A DNA stretch of 9,810 nt from an uncultured Lachnospiraceae bacterium. Its GTDB lineage: Bacteria > Bacillota > Clostridia > Lachnospirales > Lachnospiraceae. The notes below the pieces were generated by a model. It saw only the letters and a list, made by a program, of their open reading frames with translations, searched no databases and was not told the origin of the DNA. This document shows positions 1 to 6,027 of the stretch, in pieces. A program made the translations under genes and the position numbers. How positions within the stretch are numbered: position 1 is the stretch's first letter; the number at the start of each line of letters is the position of its first letter. The stretch lies in the NCBI GenBank assembly GCA_947068385.1, contig CAMTBF010000102.1, positions 1 to 9,810 of the forward strand, written 5' to 3'.

Positions 1-25
1 GACGGGAAGTCTGGAAAGGAGAGTC

Positions 26-586
26 ATGGGGATTTATTTAGAGCTGTTCTGGAGCTTCATCCAGGTAGGCATGTTCAGCATCGGCGGAGGCTACGCGGCG
101 CTGCCGCTAATCCAGAGCCAGGTGGTGGAGCTGCACGGCTGGCTTACCGCCGGCGAATTCAATGACCTGATCACCATAGCCGAGATGACGCCGGGGCCCA
201 TGGCGGTGAATTCCGCCACCTTCGTAGGGATACGGATCGCCGGAATCCCGGGGGCGCTGGTGGCCACCTTCGGGTGCATCCTGCCCTCCCTGATCCTCGT
301 GTCGATCCTGGCGAAGCTCTACTTCAAATATCAGAACCTGGACGCCATCCAGAATATCTTAGGCCGCCTCCGGCCTGTAATCATAGCGCTGATTGCAGCC
401 GCGGCCCTGTCCATCTTGAAGACGGTGGTGGCGTCGGAGAGCAATCTGTCCGTGAACGGCATCAACCTGTCCGGAATCCTTTTGGCCGCAGCCGCGTTCC
501 TGGTGCTGCGAAAGACGAAGAAGAGCCCGATCCTGATCATGGTGGCCTGCGGCGGCGTGAACCTGCTCCTCAATCTCCTGATATAG
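26..586 (+). CDS. Chromate transporter family (CHR) short subunit
   Basis: This is a 186-residue integral membrane protein of the chromate ion transporter family, in the short single-domain form that normally works as a pair encoded by adjacent genes. The N-terminal motif FSIGGGYAALPL (about residues 17-28) and the EMTPGPMAVNSATFVG block (about 53-68) are family hallmarks. Long hydrophobic stretches follow at about 74-96, 117-130, 148-160 and 168-186. The family exports chromate or related oxyanions, but the physiological substrate in gut anaerobes is not established. The ATG at 26 has a GGAAAGGAG ribosome binding site four bases upstream. The partner subunit is expected immediately to the left, outside the window. 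One frame upstream stays open into the gene and stops at 39-41, which would fit an overlapping partner gene, but too little is visible to say. No clear terminator follows the stop codon. Confidence 0.93.
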   Translation: MGIYLELFWSFIQVGMFSIGGGYAALPLIQSQVVELHGWLTAGEFNDLITIAEMTPGPMAVNSATFVGIRIAGIPGALVATFGCILPSLILVSILAKLYFKYQNLDAIQNILGRLRPVIIALIAAAALSILKTVVASESNLSVNGINLSGILLAAAAFLVLRKTKKSPILIMVACGGVNLLLNLLI

Positions 587-651
587 ATGGAAATCCCTTA
601 CAGATGCCTCATTGCTTTGCGGAGATGGCTGGACAATGACCAGGGAGATGT

Positions 652-702
652 GTCGGCGCCGGGATTCGTGCTGTGGCAGGAAATTTAGAAATCTGAGAAA
701 AT
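652..702 (+). repeat. Left copy of direct repeat flanking the Rpn-type remnant
   Basis: This segment resembles 1466-1512 in the same orientation. The exact shared runs are gcgccgggat (656-665 and 1469-1478) and tgctgtggcaggaaa (669-683 and 1482-1496), followed by a shared ctgaga after a two-base indel. The right copy lies just after the stop codon of the Rpn-type remnant. The left copy may therefore be the 3' flank of another, now lost, member of the same gene family. That interpretation is inference; the similarity itself is read from the sequence. Confidence 0.65.
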
Positions 703-780
703 AAGGGAAAGCGCTTGCCGGGGGGTAGGCGTTTTTCTGTCTGTTTTGCCAAAAAGATTTTGTCGAAAAACAAAAATGAT

Positions 781-809
781 TTGCAAAGCGCCTCATCCTG
801 TGTTATGCT
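781..809 (+). promoter_or_regulatory. SigA-type promoter with extended -10
   Basis: The -35 box is TTGCAA (781-786), the spacer is exactly 17 bases, and the -10 box is TATGCT (804-809) preceded by TGT, giving an extended -10 element. Transcription would begin near 816 and run into the Rpn-type remnant, leaving a leader of about 140 bases before the GTG at 958. The promoter looks intact although the gene it serves is broken. Confidence 0.6.
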
Positions 810-907
810 AAATACAGAGCAGATTTTCTTTCGGTAAAAGTTCTGAATGCAGTTTCGGCTATTCTTGTAAATCGGAAAATTCCTGCTTGTATATCCAGTT
901 AAATAGT

Positions 908-929
908 GGGAGTTTCCCAGGAACCTCCC
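908..929 (+). other. Imperfect inverted repeat in the leader of the Rpn-type remnant
   Basis: GGGAGTTTCC (908-917) pairs with GGAACCTCCC (920-929) with one mismatch and a two-base centre (CA). It sits in the transcribed leader about 12 bases before the GGGAGG ribosome binding site and is followed by AAAAA rather than a T run. It is therefore more likely a leader hairpin than a terminator. The second arm also carries CCTCCC, which is complementary to the downstream GGGAGG, so it could in principle mask translation initiation. That role is inference. Confidence 0.4.
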
Positions 930-957
930 AAAAATCGAAGAGGGAGGTATGGCATAG

Positions 958-1456
958 GTGGCGGAGAAAGACATACTGGAGAAAATCCTGATGTCCCATG
1001 CGGACGTGTTCGCGGACTGTGTGAACGCGCTTGCCTACGGCGGTGCGGAACCTTTCCCCGGAGGTAAGGAGCAGGTTCGTCAGCGACCTGGGCTTTGTAG
1101 TGGATTATCTCAACGAGGGTAATTTTGAAGGCCGTAAAGGACAGCGGATCCTCCACGGGGAGGCGCTGTGCGAGATGATGGAGGCCCTTACCGGGGACAC
1201 AAGGTTCACGGCTTTGATAGAGGAGCTGCAGAGCAGACAGGAGAAAGGAGAGGGGATCGTCATGTGTGAGTATATTGATATGCTGGAGGCAAGGGGAGAG
1301 GAAAGAGGAGAAGAACGTGGAATGATAAAGGGCGAGAACAGGCTGGCCACATTGCTGACAAAGCTGTATTCCCTGGGGCGGGACGAGGACGCAAGGCTGG
1401 CCCTGGACGACAGACAGGTGAGGCTGCGCCTGTACGAGGAACTGTGCATCGGGTGA
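958..1456 (+). pseudogene. Rpn/transposase_31-type nuclease gene, internally deleted and frameshifted
   Basis: The reading frame from GTG 958 begins VAEKDILEKILMSHADVFAD, which matches the typical N-terminus of the Rpn family (PD-(D/E)XK nuclease, annotated as putative transposase or recombination-promoting nuclease) in Lachnospiraceae. A GGGAGG ribosome binding site lies ten bases upstream. This frame runs only 54 codons, to TAA at 1120-1122. From about 1031 a different frame carries the family's C-terminal part: RNLSPEVRSRFVSDLGFVV, a helical segment, then the typical EARGEERGEERG tail, ending at TGA 1454-1456. The switch falls near 1030-1045. The central nuclease core of perhaps 150 or more residues, with the catalytic Asp/Glu/Lys positions, is absent between the two parts. 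The gene is therefore a remnant with an internal deletion that also changed frame. A gene caller may instead report a hypothetical protein starting from TTG at 1031. The family assignment rests on recognition of both ends and is fairly confident; the exact deletion length is not visible. Confidence 0.75.
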
Positions 1457-1465
1457 GGAGGGGAC

Positions 1466-1512
1466 GTCGCGCCGGGATGCATGCTGTGGCAGGAAAGCGA
1501 ACGCTGAGAGAA
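1466..1512 (+). repeat. Right copy of direct repeat flanking the Rpn-type remnant
   Basis: This is the partner of 652-702, beginning ten bases after the stop codon of the remnant. It shares a 10-base and a 15-base exact run with the left copy, separated by a short divergent piece (ttcg versus gca). The two copies lie about 813 bases apart and bracket the promoter and the remnant, as expected if tandem copies of a gene-plus-flank unit once existed. Confidence 0.65.
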
Positions 1513-1528
1513 TACAGAAGAAGAGCTT

Positions 1529-1554
1529 CGGCCATCCGGTTATCCGGATGGCCG
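1529..1554. terminator. Strong hairpin between convergent transcription units
   Basis: A perfect 11-bp stem, CGGCCATCCGG paired with CCGGATGGCCG, encloses a four-base loop (TTAT). On the plus strand TTGATTGCTT follows; on the minus strand a pyrimidine-rich AAGCTCTTCTTCTGT follows. Neither is an ideal T run. The position, between the end of the plus-strand remnant and the end of the minus-strand exporter operon, suggests a two-way terminator serving both. Confidence 0.7.
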
Positions 1555-1577
1555 TTGATTGCTTAGGCAGGTCTCCC

Positions 1578-3494
1578 TCATGCCGTCTCCGCAGCCCCCT
1601 GCCCCTCGAACTGGGAGTTGTACAGCTCCGCGTAAAATCCGTCCCTTCCCATCAGCTCCTCATGGCTGCCCTGCTCCACGATGTCCCCGTCCCGCATGAC
1701 CAGGATCACGTCCGCGTCCCGGATGGTGGAGAGCCTGTGGGCGATGACGAAGCTGGTGCGGCCCTTCATCAGGTTGTTCATGGCCTTCTGGATCCGGATC
1801 TCCGTCCTGGTGTCCACGGAGCTGGTGGCCTCGTCCAGGATTAGTATGGGATTGTCCGCCAGGATGGCCCGGGCGATGGTGAGCAGCTGCTTCTGGCCCT
1901 GGGACACATTGGAGGCGTCCTCCCCCAGCTCCATCTGGTAGCCGCCGGGGAGGGTCTGGATGAAGCGGTGGACATGGGCCGCCTTGGCCGCGGCGATGAC
2001 CTCCTCGTCCGTGGCGTCCAGCCTGCCGTAGCGGATGTTCTCCATGATGGTCCCATGGAAGAGCCAGGTGTCCTGCAGCACCATGCCGAAGTTCTCCCGC
2101 AGCTCGCTGCGGTTGAAATTCCGCACGTCATGCCCGTCCACCCTGATAGCGCCGCTGTCCACGTCGTAGAAGCGCATCAGGAGCTTCACCATGGTGGTCT
2201 TGCCCGCGCCGGTGGGGCCTACGATGGCCACGGTCTGTCCCGGCTGCACCTCACAGCTGAAATCGTGGATGATCGTCTTGTCGGGCCGGTAGCCGAAGCG
2301 CACATGGTCGAAGGACACCGCGCCCAGCATCCGCCCTGTGGCCACGGCCCCTTCCACGGTCACGTCCTCCTCCGGCTCCTCCAGGAACTCGAACACCCGC
2401 TCCGCCGCGGCCGCGGTGGACTGGAACATGTTGGAGACCTGGGCCACCTGGGTGATGGGCTGGGTGAAGTTCTTCACATATTGGATGAAGGCCTGGATCT
2501 CGCCCACGTCGATGACGCCCCGGATGGCCAGCATGCTGCCGCTGACCGCCACGGCCACGTATCCCAGGTTGCCCACGAAGGCCATGATGGGCTGCATCAT
2601 GCCGGAGATGAACTGGGACTTCCAGGCGCTGCGGTAGAGGATCTTGTTGGTCTCGCCGAATTCCGCCAGGGCGGCCTCCTCCCTGTTGAAGGCCTTGATG
2701 ATGTTCTGGCCGCTGTAGACCTCCTCGATCTGGCCGTTTATCTTGCCCAGGTAGGTCTGCTGGTCGATGAAATATTTCTGGGAATGCTTCACCACCACGC
2801 CCACCAGCCCGCCCGACACCGGCAGGATCACCAGGGCGATCAGCGTCATCATGGGGCTGATGGAGAGCATCATGATCAGGATGCCCACAATGGTGGCCAG
2901 GGAGGTGATCAGGGTGGTGATGCTCTGCCCCAGGCTCTGTCCTAAGGTGTCCACGTCATTGGTGATCCGGGACAGCACCTCGCCCACGGTCCTGGACTCG
3001 AAATAGGCCATGGGCATGCGGTTGATCTTCTCCGATATCTCCCTGCGGAACCGGAAGCAGAGCTTCTGGGAGACCTCCGTCATCACCAGGCCCTGTACGA
3101 AGGACAGCAGGGCGCTCAGGGCATACAGGCCCAGAAGGAACAGCAGGATCTCCCCAATCCGCTGGAAATCAATGCCGCCCGTGCCCGCGAACTTTGCCAT
3201 CATGCCCTCAAACAGCTCCGTGGTGGCCTTTGCCAGCACCTTGGGGCCTATGATGTTGAAGACCGTGCTGCCTGCCGCGAACAGCATGACGGCGATTAGC
3301 GCGATTTTGTACTTGCCCATATAGGACAGGAGCTTCCGGAAGGTCCCCTTGAAATCCTTTGCCTTCTCCCCCGGCATCATGCCGCCGTGAGGGCCGTGGT
3401 GCCGCCTGGCTGCCCTTCCGGCCTGGCCCTCCTTCCCGTCTCCGCCCGGGTTCCCGCCCGCGGGATTCGTGGATGTCTTCTTCTCTTCGCTCAT
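1578..3494 (-). CDS. Heterodimeric ABC exporter subunit with consensus catalytic residues (BmrD/TM288-like)
   Basis: This 638-residue half-transporter has a transmembrane domain followed by a nucleotide-binding domain (type IV ABC exporter fold, multidrug type). The first 45 or so residues are hydrophilic and rich in Gly, His, Lys and Arg. Membrane segments follow between about 60 and 345. The ATPase motifs are Walker A GPTGAGKTT (426-434), the Q-loop Gln (about 474), a non-canonical signature VSQGQ (530-534) in place of LSGGQ, Walker B ILILDE with the catalytic Glu (about 555), and the switch His in IAHRLST (about 586). It therefore supplies the Walker A, Walker B and switch His of the active ATP site, while its own altered signature would complete the degenerate site of its partner. 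The chosen ATG (3494-3492) overlaps the partner's TGA as ATGA and has AGGAGG nine bases upstream; an upstream in-frame extension to 3563 lies inside the partner gene and is unlikely. The exported substrate cannot be read from sequence; drugs, lipids or peptides are all possible. Confidence 0.95.
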   Translation of the reverse strand: MSEEKKTSTNPAGGNPGGDGKEGQAGRAARRHHGPHGGMMPGEKAKDFKGTFRKLLSYMGKYKIALIAVMLFAAGSTVFNIIGPKVLAKATTELFEGMMAKFAGTGGIDFQRIGEILLFLLGLYALSALLSFVQGLVMTEVSQKLCFRFRREISEKINRMPMAYFESRTVGEVLSRITNDVDTLGQSLGQSITTLITSLATIVGILIMMLSISPMMTLIALVILPVSGGLVGVVVKHSQKYFIDQQTYLGKINGQIEEVYSGQNIIKAFNREEAALAEFGETNKILYRSAWKSQFISGMMQPIMAFVGNLGYVAVAVSGSMLAIRGVIDVGEIQAFIQYVKNFTQPITQVAQVSNMFQSTAAAAERVFEFLEEPEEDVTVEGAVATGRMLGAVSFDHVRFGYRPDKTIIHDFSCEVQPGQTVAIVGPTGAGKTTMVKLLMRFYDVDSGAIRVDGHDVRNFNRSELRENFGMVLQDTWLFHGTIMENIRYGRLDATDEEVIAAAKAAHVHRFIQTLPGGYQMELGEDASNVSQGQKQLLTIARAILADNPILILDEATSSVDTRTEIRIQKAMNNLMKGRTSFVIAHRLSTIRDADVILVMRDGDIVEQGSHEELMGRDGFYAELYNSQFEGQGAAETA

Positions 3495-5743
3495 ACTGCC
3501 GCACCTCCTTCCAGCTCCGCCTCGGACAGCTGTGACCTGGCGATTTCCCGATATGCCTCGCACTCCCGCAAGAGCTCCCTGTGGGTGCCCATGCCGGCGA
3601 TCTTCCCGTCATCCAGCACGATGATCCGGTCCGCGTTCAGAATCGTGCTGATGCGCTGGGCCACGATGATCACCGTGGCATCCCCTGTCTTCTCCCGCAG
3701 GGCCCTGCGCAGGGTCACGTCCGTCTTGTAGTCCAGGGCCGAGAAGCTGTCGTCGAATAGATAGATTTTAGGCGACTTTGCGATAGCCCGGGCGATGGAG
3801 AGCCGCTGCTTCTGCCCGCCGGACACGTTGGTGCCGCCCTGGGATATCTCGCTGTGGTACTTTTCCTTCTTGCTCTCTATGAATTCCGTGGCCTGGGCGA
3901 TCCTGGCCGCCTCCTCCATGCGGCTGTCGCTGATATCCGAAGCGTCGTCCTGCCCTGTGCCGCCGAATTTCAGGTTGGAGGCGATGTCCCCGGAGAACAG
4001 CACCGCCTTCTGGGGCACATAGCCTATGAGGCTCCTGAGCTTGTGCTGGGACAGCTCCCGGATGTCCACGCCGTCTATGGTGATACGGCCCGCCGTCACA
4101 TCGTAGAACCGGGGAATGAGGTTCAGCAGCGTGGACTTGCCGCAGCCCGTGCTGCCGATGATGGCGGTGGTCTCCCCGGGCCCTGCCGTGAAGGTAAGGC
4201 CCTCCAGGGCGTCCTCGTCCGCACCGGGATAGAGGAAGCTCACGTCCTCGAAGCTGACCACGCCCTTTGCCGATTTGAGCCTGTCGTCCTGCACCTGCTC
4301 TCTGTCCGTGACGCTGGGGCGGGTGCCGATGACCTCCTCGATCCTCCCGGCGGCCACCCCGGCCCTGGGCAGCATCACGGAGATCATGGTGAGCATCAAA
4401 AAGGACATGACGATCTGCATGGTATAGGTGATGAAGGCCAGCATGTCGCCCACCATCAGGTTGCCCAGGTCGATGCCCTTGGCCCCGAACCAGACGATCA
4501 GGATGCTGATGGCGTTCATGATCAGCATCATCACGGGCATCATGATGTTCATCACCCGGTTGGTGAACAGCTGGGTCCGCATCAGGTCCCGGTTCGCCCT
4601 GTCGAACCGTTCCTCCTCGAACCGTTCCCTGCTGAAGGCCCGGATCACCGACACGCCGGTGAGGATTTCCCGGGAAACCAGGTTCAGGCGGTCCACCAGG
4701 GCCTGCATCTTCTTGAACTTGGGCATGGCCACTGCCATCAGCACGCCCACCAGGGCCAGGATGAGGGCCACCGCCACCACGATGATCCATCCCATGCCCG
4801 TCCGGGTACCCAGTACCTTCAGGATGCCGCCGATGCCGATGATGGGCGCGTACACCACCATCCGCAGCAGCATCACCACCACCATCTGCACCTGCTGGAT
4901 GTCGTTGGTGCTGCGGGTGATCAGGGAGGCGGTGGAGAACTGCTCCATCTCCGCGTGGGAGAAGGACACCACCCTGGAGAACACCCGCTCCCGCAGGTTC
5001 AGGCCCAGCTTCGCCCCCAGGCGGGAGGCCAGCAGGCCCACCAGGATGGCAGTGGCCATCATCACCACGGAATAGGCCAGCATCATGCCGCCGGTTCTGT
5101 AGAGGTAGCTTCGCTGGATTTTGCCCAGGTTCATCCCCAGGCTTTCGTATTCCGCCTGGAGGAACAGCACTGCCCGCTGGGCGACGACGGTCTCCCCCGT
5201 CTCCCCCAGACCCTCCAGCACCTGTGCCCGCCGCGCCAGCACCTGGTCGTCCGTCTGCACCAGAATCGAGGACGACAGGTCTTCAGGGAGATTCCCGGCT
5301 TCTCCCCAAGGGCTGTCGGATTCGGATTCTGCCGCGCCAGACGTCTCCGGTTCGCCCGCGTCGATTTCCAGCCCGAGCATGGCGTCTCCGGATTCCCTTA
5401 CGGCGGACAGGATCAGGATCGGGATGCCGATGCATTCATTTATGCGCTCCTCCGTCTCCTTGTCCCCCTGGAAGACATAGCTGCCGTCTTCCGCCTGCCC
5501 ATAGGCGGATGCCATCAAATCCCGCTCCTCCTGGGTCATGAAGGCCATCAGCCCGGAGTAGGTCTCCGCCCTCAGCCGCTCAGGCACGGCGTTCTCGATT
5601 CCCTTCTGGCCGATGCCCACGTCCACGATATCCGCTGTGTACTGGGGCAGCGCCAGGTCGCAGTAGGCCTGCACCACCAGCAGGGCGATGATGGCCAGCA
5701 CGGACCATTTGGATTCCTTTAAGTATTTGAAGATTTTCAGCAT
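3491..5743 (-). CDS. Heterodimeric ABC exporter subunit with degenerate ATP site and long extracellular insert (BmrC/TM287-like)
   Basis: This is the first gene of the exporter operon, 750 residues against roughly 580 for typical half-transporters. The extra length lies between the first membrane segment (about 14-33) and the second (about 218-243): about 160 hydrophilic residues that include an acidic Ser/Glu-rich patch near 128-150. By exporter topology this loop faces outside the cell. The ATPase domain has Walker A GSTGCGKST (530-538), the Q-loop Gln (about 578), a canonical VSGGQ signature (640-644), Walker B IYLFDD with Asp 665 in place of the catalytic Glu, and Gln 696 in place of the switch His (VAQRIST). 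This is the degenerate half-site pattern known from TM287 and related heterodimeric exporters. The chosen ATG (5743-5741) gives MLKIFKYLK and has AAGGA seven bases upstream. The longer in-frame extension to 5872 overlaps the promoter and is rejected. Its TGA overlaps the start of the second subunit, consistent with translational coupling. Confidence 0.95.
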   Translation of the reverse strand: MLKIFKYLKESKWSVLAIIALLVVQAYCDLALPQYTADIVDVGIGQKGIENAVPERLRAETYSGLMAFMTQEERDLMASAYGQAEDGSYVFQGDKETEERINECIGIPILILSAVRESGDAMLGLEIDAGEPETSGAAESESDSPWGEAGNLPEDLSSSILVQTDDQVLARRAQVLEGLGETGETVVAQRAVLFLQAEYESLGMNLGKIQRSYLYRTGGMMLAYSVVMMATAILVGLLASRLGAKLGLNLRERVFSRVVSFSHAEMEQFSTASLITRSTNDIQQVQMVVVMLLRMVVYAPIIGIGGILKVLGTRTGMGWIIVVAVALILALVGVLMAVAMPKFKKMQALVDRLNLVSREILTGVSVIRAFSRERFEEERFDRANRDLMRTQLFTNRVMNIMMPVMMLIMNAISILIVWFGAKGIDLGNLMVGDMLAFITYTMQIVMSFLMLTMISVMLPRAGVAAGRIEEVIGTRPSVTDREQVQDDRLKSAKGVVSFEDVSFLYPGADEDALEGLTFTAGPGETTAIIGSTGCGKSTLLNLIPRFYDVTAGRITIDGVDIRELSQHKLRSLIGYVPQKAVLFSGDIASNLKFGGTGQDDASDISDSRMEEAARIAQATEFIESKKEKYHSEISQGGTNVSGGQKQRLSIARAIAKSPKIYLFDDSFSALDYKTDVTLRRALREKTGDATVIIVAQRISTILNADRIIVLDDGKIAGMGTHRELLRECEAYREIARSQLSEAELEGGAAV

Positions 5744-5762
5744 ACGGATTTCCTTCCCTTTC

Positions 5763-5788
5763 CAGGGCATGTTTCCAGATATGCCCTG
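5763..5788 (-). other. Leader hairpin upstream of the exporter operon
   Basis: CAGGGCAT (5763-5770) and ATGCCCTG (5781-5788) form a perfect 8-bp inverted repeat around a ten-base loop. The hairpin lies in the roughly 100-base transcribed leader, about 20 bases upstream of the exporter start codon. No T run follows, so it is not an intrinsic terminator. It may affect mRNA stability or translation, or bind a regulator as DNA; its function is unknown. Confidence 0.45.
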
Positions 5789-5843
5789 ACTGCGCCGCAC
5801 CGATAGCAGGATGACATTCCAGATTCTTCCGGCGCGGCGGATT

Positions 5844-5859
5844 CTTACATTATAGTAAG
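5844..5859. promoter_or_regulatory. Palindrome framing the exporter -10 box, candidate operator
   Basis: CTTAC (5844-5848) and GTAAG (5855-5859) are perfect inverted arms exactly flanking ATTATA, which is the minus-strand -10 box TATAAT. A dimeric repressor bound here would block polymerase. No regulator gene of the usual kinds for such exporters (MarR, TetR or GntR families) lies next to it in the window. The operator role is inference from position and symmetry. Confidence 0.4.
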
Positions 5860-5877
5860 CGTTTTGCGCCAATACAA
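5849..5877 (-). promoter_or_regulatory. Promoter of the ABC exporter operon
   Basis: Read on the minus strand, the -35 box is TTGTAT (5877-5872) and the -10 box is a perfect TATAAT (5854-5849), separated by exactly 17 bases. Transcription would start near 5842, giving a leader of about 100 bases before the ATG at 5743. Confidence 0.7.
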
Positions 5878-5931
5878 TTAAAAAAGGATTAAAAAAATGG
5901 AAAAAATGCTGTCGGGATTCTACTGATTATA

Positions 5932-5960
5932 TTGATTAATCGCCTGGATTTTTTTATAAT
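5932..5960 (+). promoter_or_regulatory. Promoter of the hexosaminidase gene
   Basis: The -35 box is TTGATT (5932-5937) and the -10 box is a perfect TATAAT (5955-5960), with a 17-base spacer ending in a T run. The expected start is near 5967, about 60 bases upstream of the ATG at 6028. It diverges from the exporter promoter; an A-tract-rich stretch of about 50 bases (5878-5931) separates the two -35 boxes. Confidence 0.7.
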
Positions 5961-6027
5961 GGATTTTAGATAATAGAATCAGAAACGGGAAGCGAAGGCG
6001 CAGTTGGCAGAAGGAAAGGAGCGGGAC

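Larger units (their letters stand above)
587..957. other. Intergenic stretch upstream of the Rpn-type remnant
   Basis: No convincing gene lies here. A 33-codon open frame starts directly after the transporter stop (587-688) but has no ribosome binding site and no recognisable similarity. The stretch holds one copy of a direct repeat (652-702), a good SigA-type promoter (781-809), an imperfect hairpin (908-929) and the ribosome binding site GGGAGG at about 942-947 for the decayed gene that follows. A weak 4-bp hairpin followed by TTTTT near 718-737 could be a poor terminator for the transporter, but it is not convincing. Confidence 0.6.

Noticed and set aside
1..41. Possible 3' end of an upstream partner transporter gene stopping at TAG 39-41
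   Set aside because: Only about a dozen codons are visible and they are not recognisable. The overlap is plausible for a CHR pair but cannot be supported.
587..688. 33-codon open frame directly after the chromate transporter stop
   Set aside because: It has no ribosome binding site, and its end falls inside the direct repeat. Nothing supports translation.
2400..2420. GC palindrome CCGCGGCCGCGG
   Set aside because: It is produced by a run of alanine codons in the linker before the ATPase domain of the second exporter subunit. No regulatory role is needed.
1968..2945. 325-codon open frame antisense to the second exporter gene
   Set aside because: It has the same His/Gly/Asp-rich composition artefact opposite a clearly coding ABC domain.
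3495..3563. N-terminal extension of the second exporter subunit
   Set aside because: The extension lies within the coding end of the first subunit. The ATG at 3494 has AGGAGG at ideal spacing and the ATGA overlap.
3854..5722. Very long open frame (622 codons) antisense to the first exporter gene
   Set aside because: Its product is dominated by His, Gly, Asp and Gln in the pattern expected from reading GC-rich codons backwards. No ribosome binding site or domain is seen, and the opposite strand encodes a complete ABC exporter.
5744..5872. N-terminal extension of the first exporter subunit
   Set aside because: It would begin within the -35/-10 region of the promoter and lacks family similarity. 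The ATG at 5743 has a ribosome binding site and gives the normal N-terminus.
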